This document shows, in pieces, positions 62,781-64,000 of a stretch of DNA of 64,000 nucleotides. The DNA comes from JAMXLO01 sp963696645 (GTDB lineage: Bacteria > Pseudomonadota > Alphaproteobacteria > Acetobacterales > Acetobacteraceae). The stretch spans positions 744,001 through 808,000 of the forward strand of contig CAVOKY010000007.1 of assembly GCA_963696645.1 (NCBI GenBank), written 5' to 3'. Positions within the stretch are counted from its first letter, which is position 1. The number at the start of each line of letters is the position of its first letter. The notes below the pieces were generated by a model. That model saw only the letters and a program-made list of their open reading frames with translations, was not told the origin of the DNA and did not search any database. A program made the position numbers and the translations under genes.

Positions 62781-64000
62781 ATGATGACCGCACCTAAGAT
62801 GCGGCTCGGCATGTCGATCCGCGGCTATGGCTACCACCCGGCTGCCTGGCGCCATCCGGATGTGCCGGCCGATGGCACGCTGCATGTCGAACATTATGTG
62901 CGCAACACGCAGGTCGGCGAGAGTGGCAAGCTCGATATGATCTTCTTTGCCGACGGCGCGGGCATCCGCCAGGGCGACAATCCTCCCGGTGCGCTGTGTC
63001 GCACCGGTACGGACATGGTCGAGATGGAGCCAACGACGTTGCTGCCGGCGCTTGCCATGGTGACTAATCGTATCGGTCTGGTGACAACCGCATCCACGAC
63101 CTACAACGAGCCATACAACCTGGCGCGCAGGTTCGCCACACTGGATCTGATCAGCAACGGCCGTGCCGGCTGGAACGTCGTCGCATCATGGTCGGAACAC
63201 GAGGCGCAGAATTTCGGCCTGGAGACGACGCTCGACTACGACACGCGCTATGCCCGCTCGGCCGAGTTTGTCGAAGTGGTCAAGGGACTGTGGGACAGTT
63301 GGGAGGTTGGCGCCCTGCTGTTCGACAAAACCACGGGCCGCTACTTCGACGAAGCGAAAATGCACGTGCTCAACCACAAGGGCCGGTTCTTCAATGTGCG
63401 CGGCCCTTTGAATGTTGCGGGCATGCCGCAGGGTCACCCGGTCATCGTGCAGGCCGGTGCCTCCGATCAGGGGCGAGAACTTGGCGCCGCGACCGCGGAC
63501 GTGATCTATGCGATTCATGACTCCCTGGAGCGCGCGCAAAGCTACTATGTGGACGTGAAAGGGCGCATGGCGAAATACGGGCGCGAGCCCGACGACCTGA
63601 AGATCATGCCGGCGATCTGCCCGGTTGTGGGTCGCACGCGGGCGGAAGCGCAGGCGAAGTTCGATCAGTTGCAGGCGATGATCGATCCGTTGGTTGGCCT
63701 GGGCCGCCTCTATAGCTCGTTCGGCGACCTGTCGGACTATCCGCTCGACGGTCCGGTACCAGAGGATGCGCTAGGCAAGCAGGAGTTGCGCAGCCTGAGT
63801 GTTCAGTTGGTGGAACGCGTGCGGAAGGAGAAGCCGACGATCCGCGAATTGTACATGCGCTCCGGCATCACCGGATCAGCGAAGATTGGCACGCCCGCCG
63901 ACATAGCCGACATCATGCAAGCATGGTTCGAAGGTGCTGCATGCGACGGTTTCAACGTCACGCCCGCCACCTTGCCTGGCGGCGGCGAAGACTTTGTCAC
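62781..64000 (+). CDS. NtaA/DmoA-type FMN-dependent monooxygenase (bacterial luciferase-like), truncated by window
   Basis: About 406 residues visible; the 3' end lies outside the window. It starts at MMTAPKMRLGMSIRGYGYHP with AAGGAGACC upstream. The luciferase-like signatures LDMIFFADGAGIRQ, LLPALAMVTNRIGLVTTAST, NLARRFATLDLISNGRAGWN and VVASWSEHEAQNFG match NtaA/SnaA/DszA monooxygenases, which use reduced FMN from a separate reductase to oxidise aminopolycarboxylates, sulfides or similar. The flavin reductase at 60710 fits as partner. Confidence 0.93.
   Translation, partial: MMTAPKMRLGMSIRGYGYHPAAWRHPDVPADGTLHVEHYVRNTQVGESGKLDMIFFADGAGIRQGDNPPGALCRTGTDMVEMEPTTLLPALAMVTNRIGLVTTASTTYNEPYNLARRFATLDLISNGRAGWNVVASWSEHEAQNFGLETTLDYDTRYARSAEFVEVVKGLWDSWEVGALLFDKTTGRYFDEAKMHVLNHKGRFFNVRGPLNVAGMPQGHPVIVQAGASDQGRELGAATADVIYAIHDSLERAQSYYVDVKGRMAKYGREPDDLKIMPAICPVVGRTRAEAQAKFDQLQAMIDPLVGLGRLYSSFGDLSDYPLDGPVPEDALGKQELRSLSVQLVERVRKEKPTIRELYMRSGITGSAKIGTPADIADIMQAWFEGAACDGFNVTPATLPGGGEDFV

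Overview
The window is GC-rich (about 65%) DNA from an alphaproteobacterium, most likely a member of the Acetobacteraceae/Rhodospirillales. The clues are the aerobic cobaltochelatase genes cobS and cobT next to bolA and a J-domain gene, a MarR/response regulator/histidine kinase cassette of PetP-PetR type next to ilvE, DUF2889 and ribbon-helix-helix housekeeping proteins, and several alphaproteobacterial intergenic repeat families. I saw no rRNA, tRNA or CRISPR array.

Layout. 0-7 kb: the N-terminal part of a SNF2 helicase (cut by the window edge), small hypotheticals, an IS21 istA scrap, a stand-alone gluconolactonase-type jelly-roll domain, DUF2889, a ribbon-helix-helix protein and an Lrp/AsnC regulator. 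7-14.5 kb: bolA, J-domain gene, cobS and cobT. This cobalamin block carries two accessory insertions: a DUF559 endonuclease gene bracketed by inverted intergenic repeats between cobS and cobT, and a STAND-type ATPase gene with seven nearly identical 44-residue repeats behind cobT, followed by a second, partial copy of the cobT 3' end. 14.6-23.3 kb: a giant (about 2,100 aa) secreted repeat protein and a large membrane protein of unknown function. 23.3-31.3 kb: metabolic enzymes (Ldh-type dehydrogenase, nitroreductase, Nudix, MBL hydrolase, EthD-like protein), two DMT transporters and a frameshifted selB.

31.3-33.5 kb: an NCS2 nucleobase permease whose C-terminus reads as an RsbW/SpoIIAB-like ATPase domain, next to a STAS anti-anti-sigma-like gene. 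33.8-34.1 kb: a dense array of hairpins around a perfect 42-bp inverted repeat. 34.1-41.2 kb: a two-gene unit made of a TPS-type filamentous haemagglutinin and a CHAT-protease lipoprotein. 41.4-53.6 kb: MFS transporter, TauD dioxygenase, DUF2721, VOC protein, 2-hydroxyacid dehydrogenase, ilvE, the two-component cassette, a racemase-fold protein lacking both catalytic cysteines, and a ProX editing protein. 53.7-64 kb: a TTC38-like TPR gene (frameshifted), a Baeyer-Villiger monooxygenase split by an IS630 element, a second 2-hydroxyacid dehydrogenase, a paralogue of the EthD-like protein, a MITE-like element, and a cluster of flavin reductase, MmgE/PrpD protein and NtaA/DmoA-type monooxygenase that looks like a two-component flavin monooxygenase pathway.

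Caution: at least six single-base frameshifts, all apparent insertions, break otherwise well-conserved genes between 30 and 54 kb. Sequencing or assembly error is a serious alternative to real gene decay.
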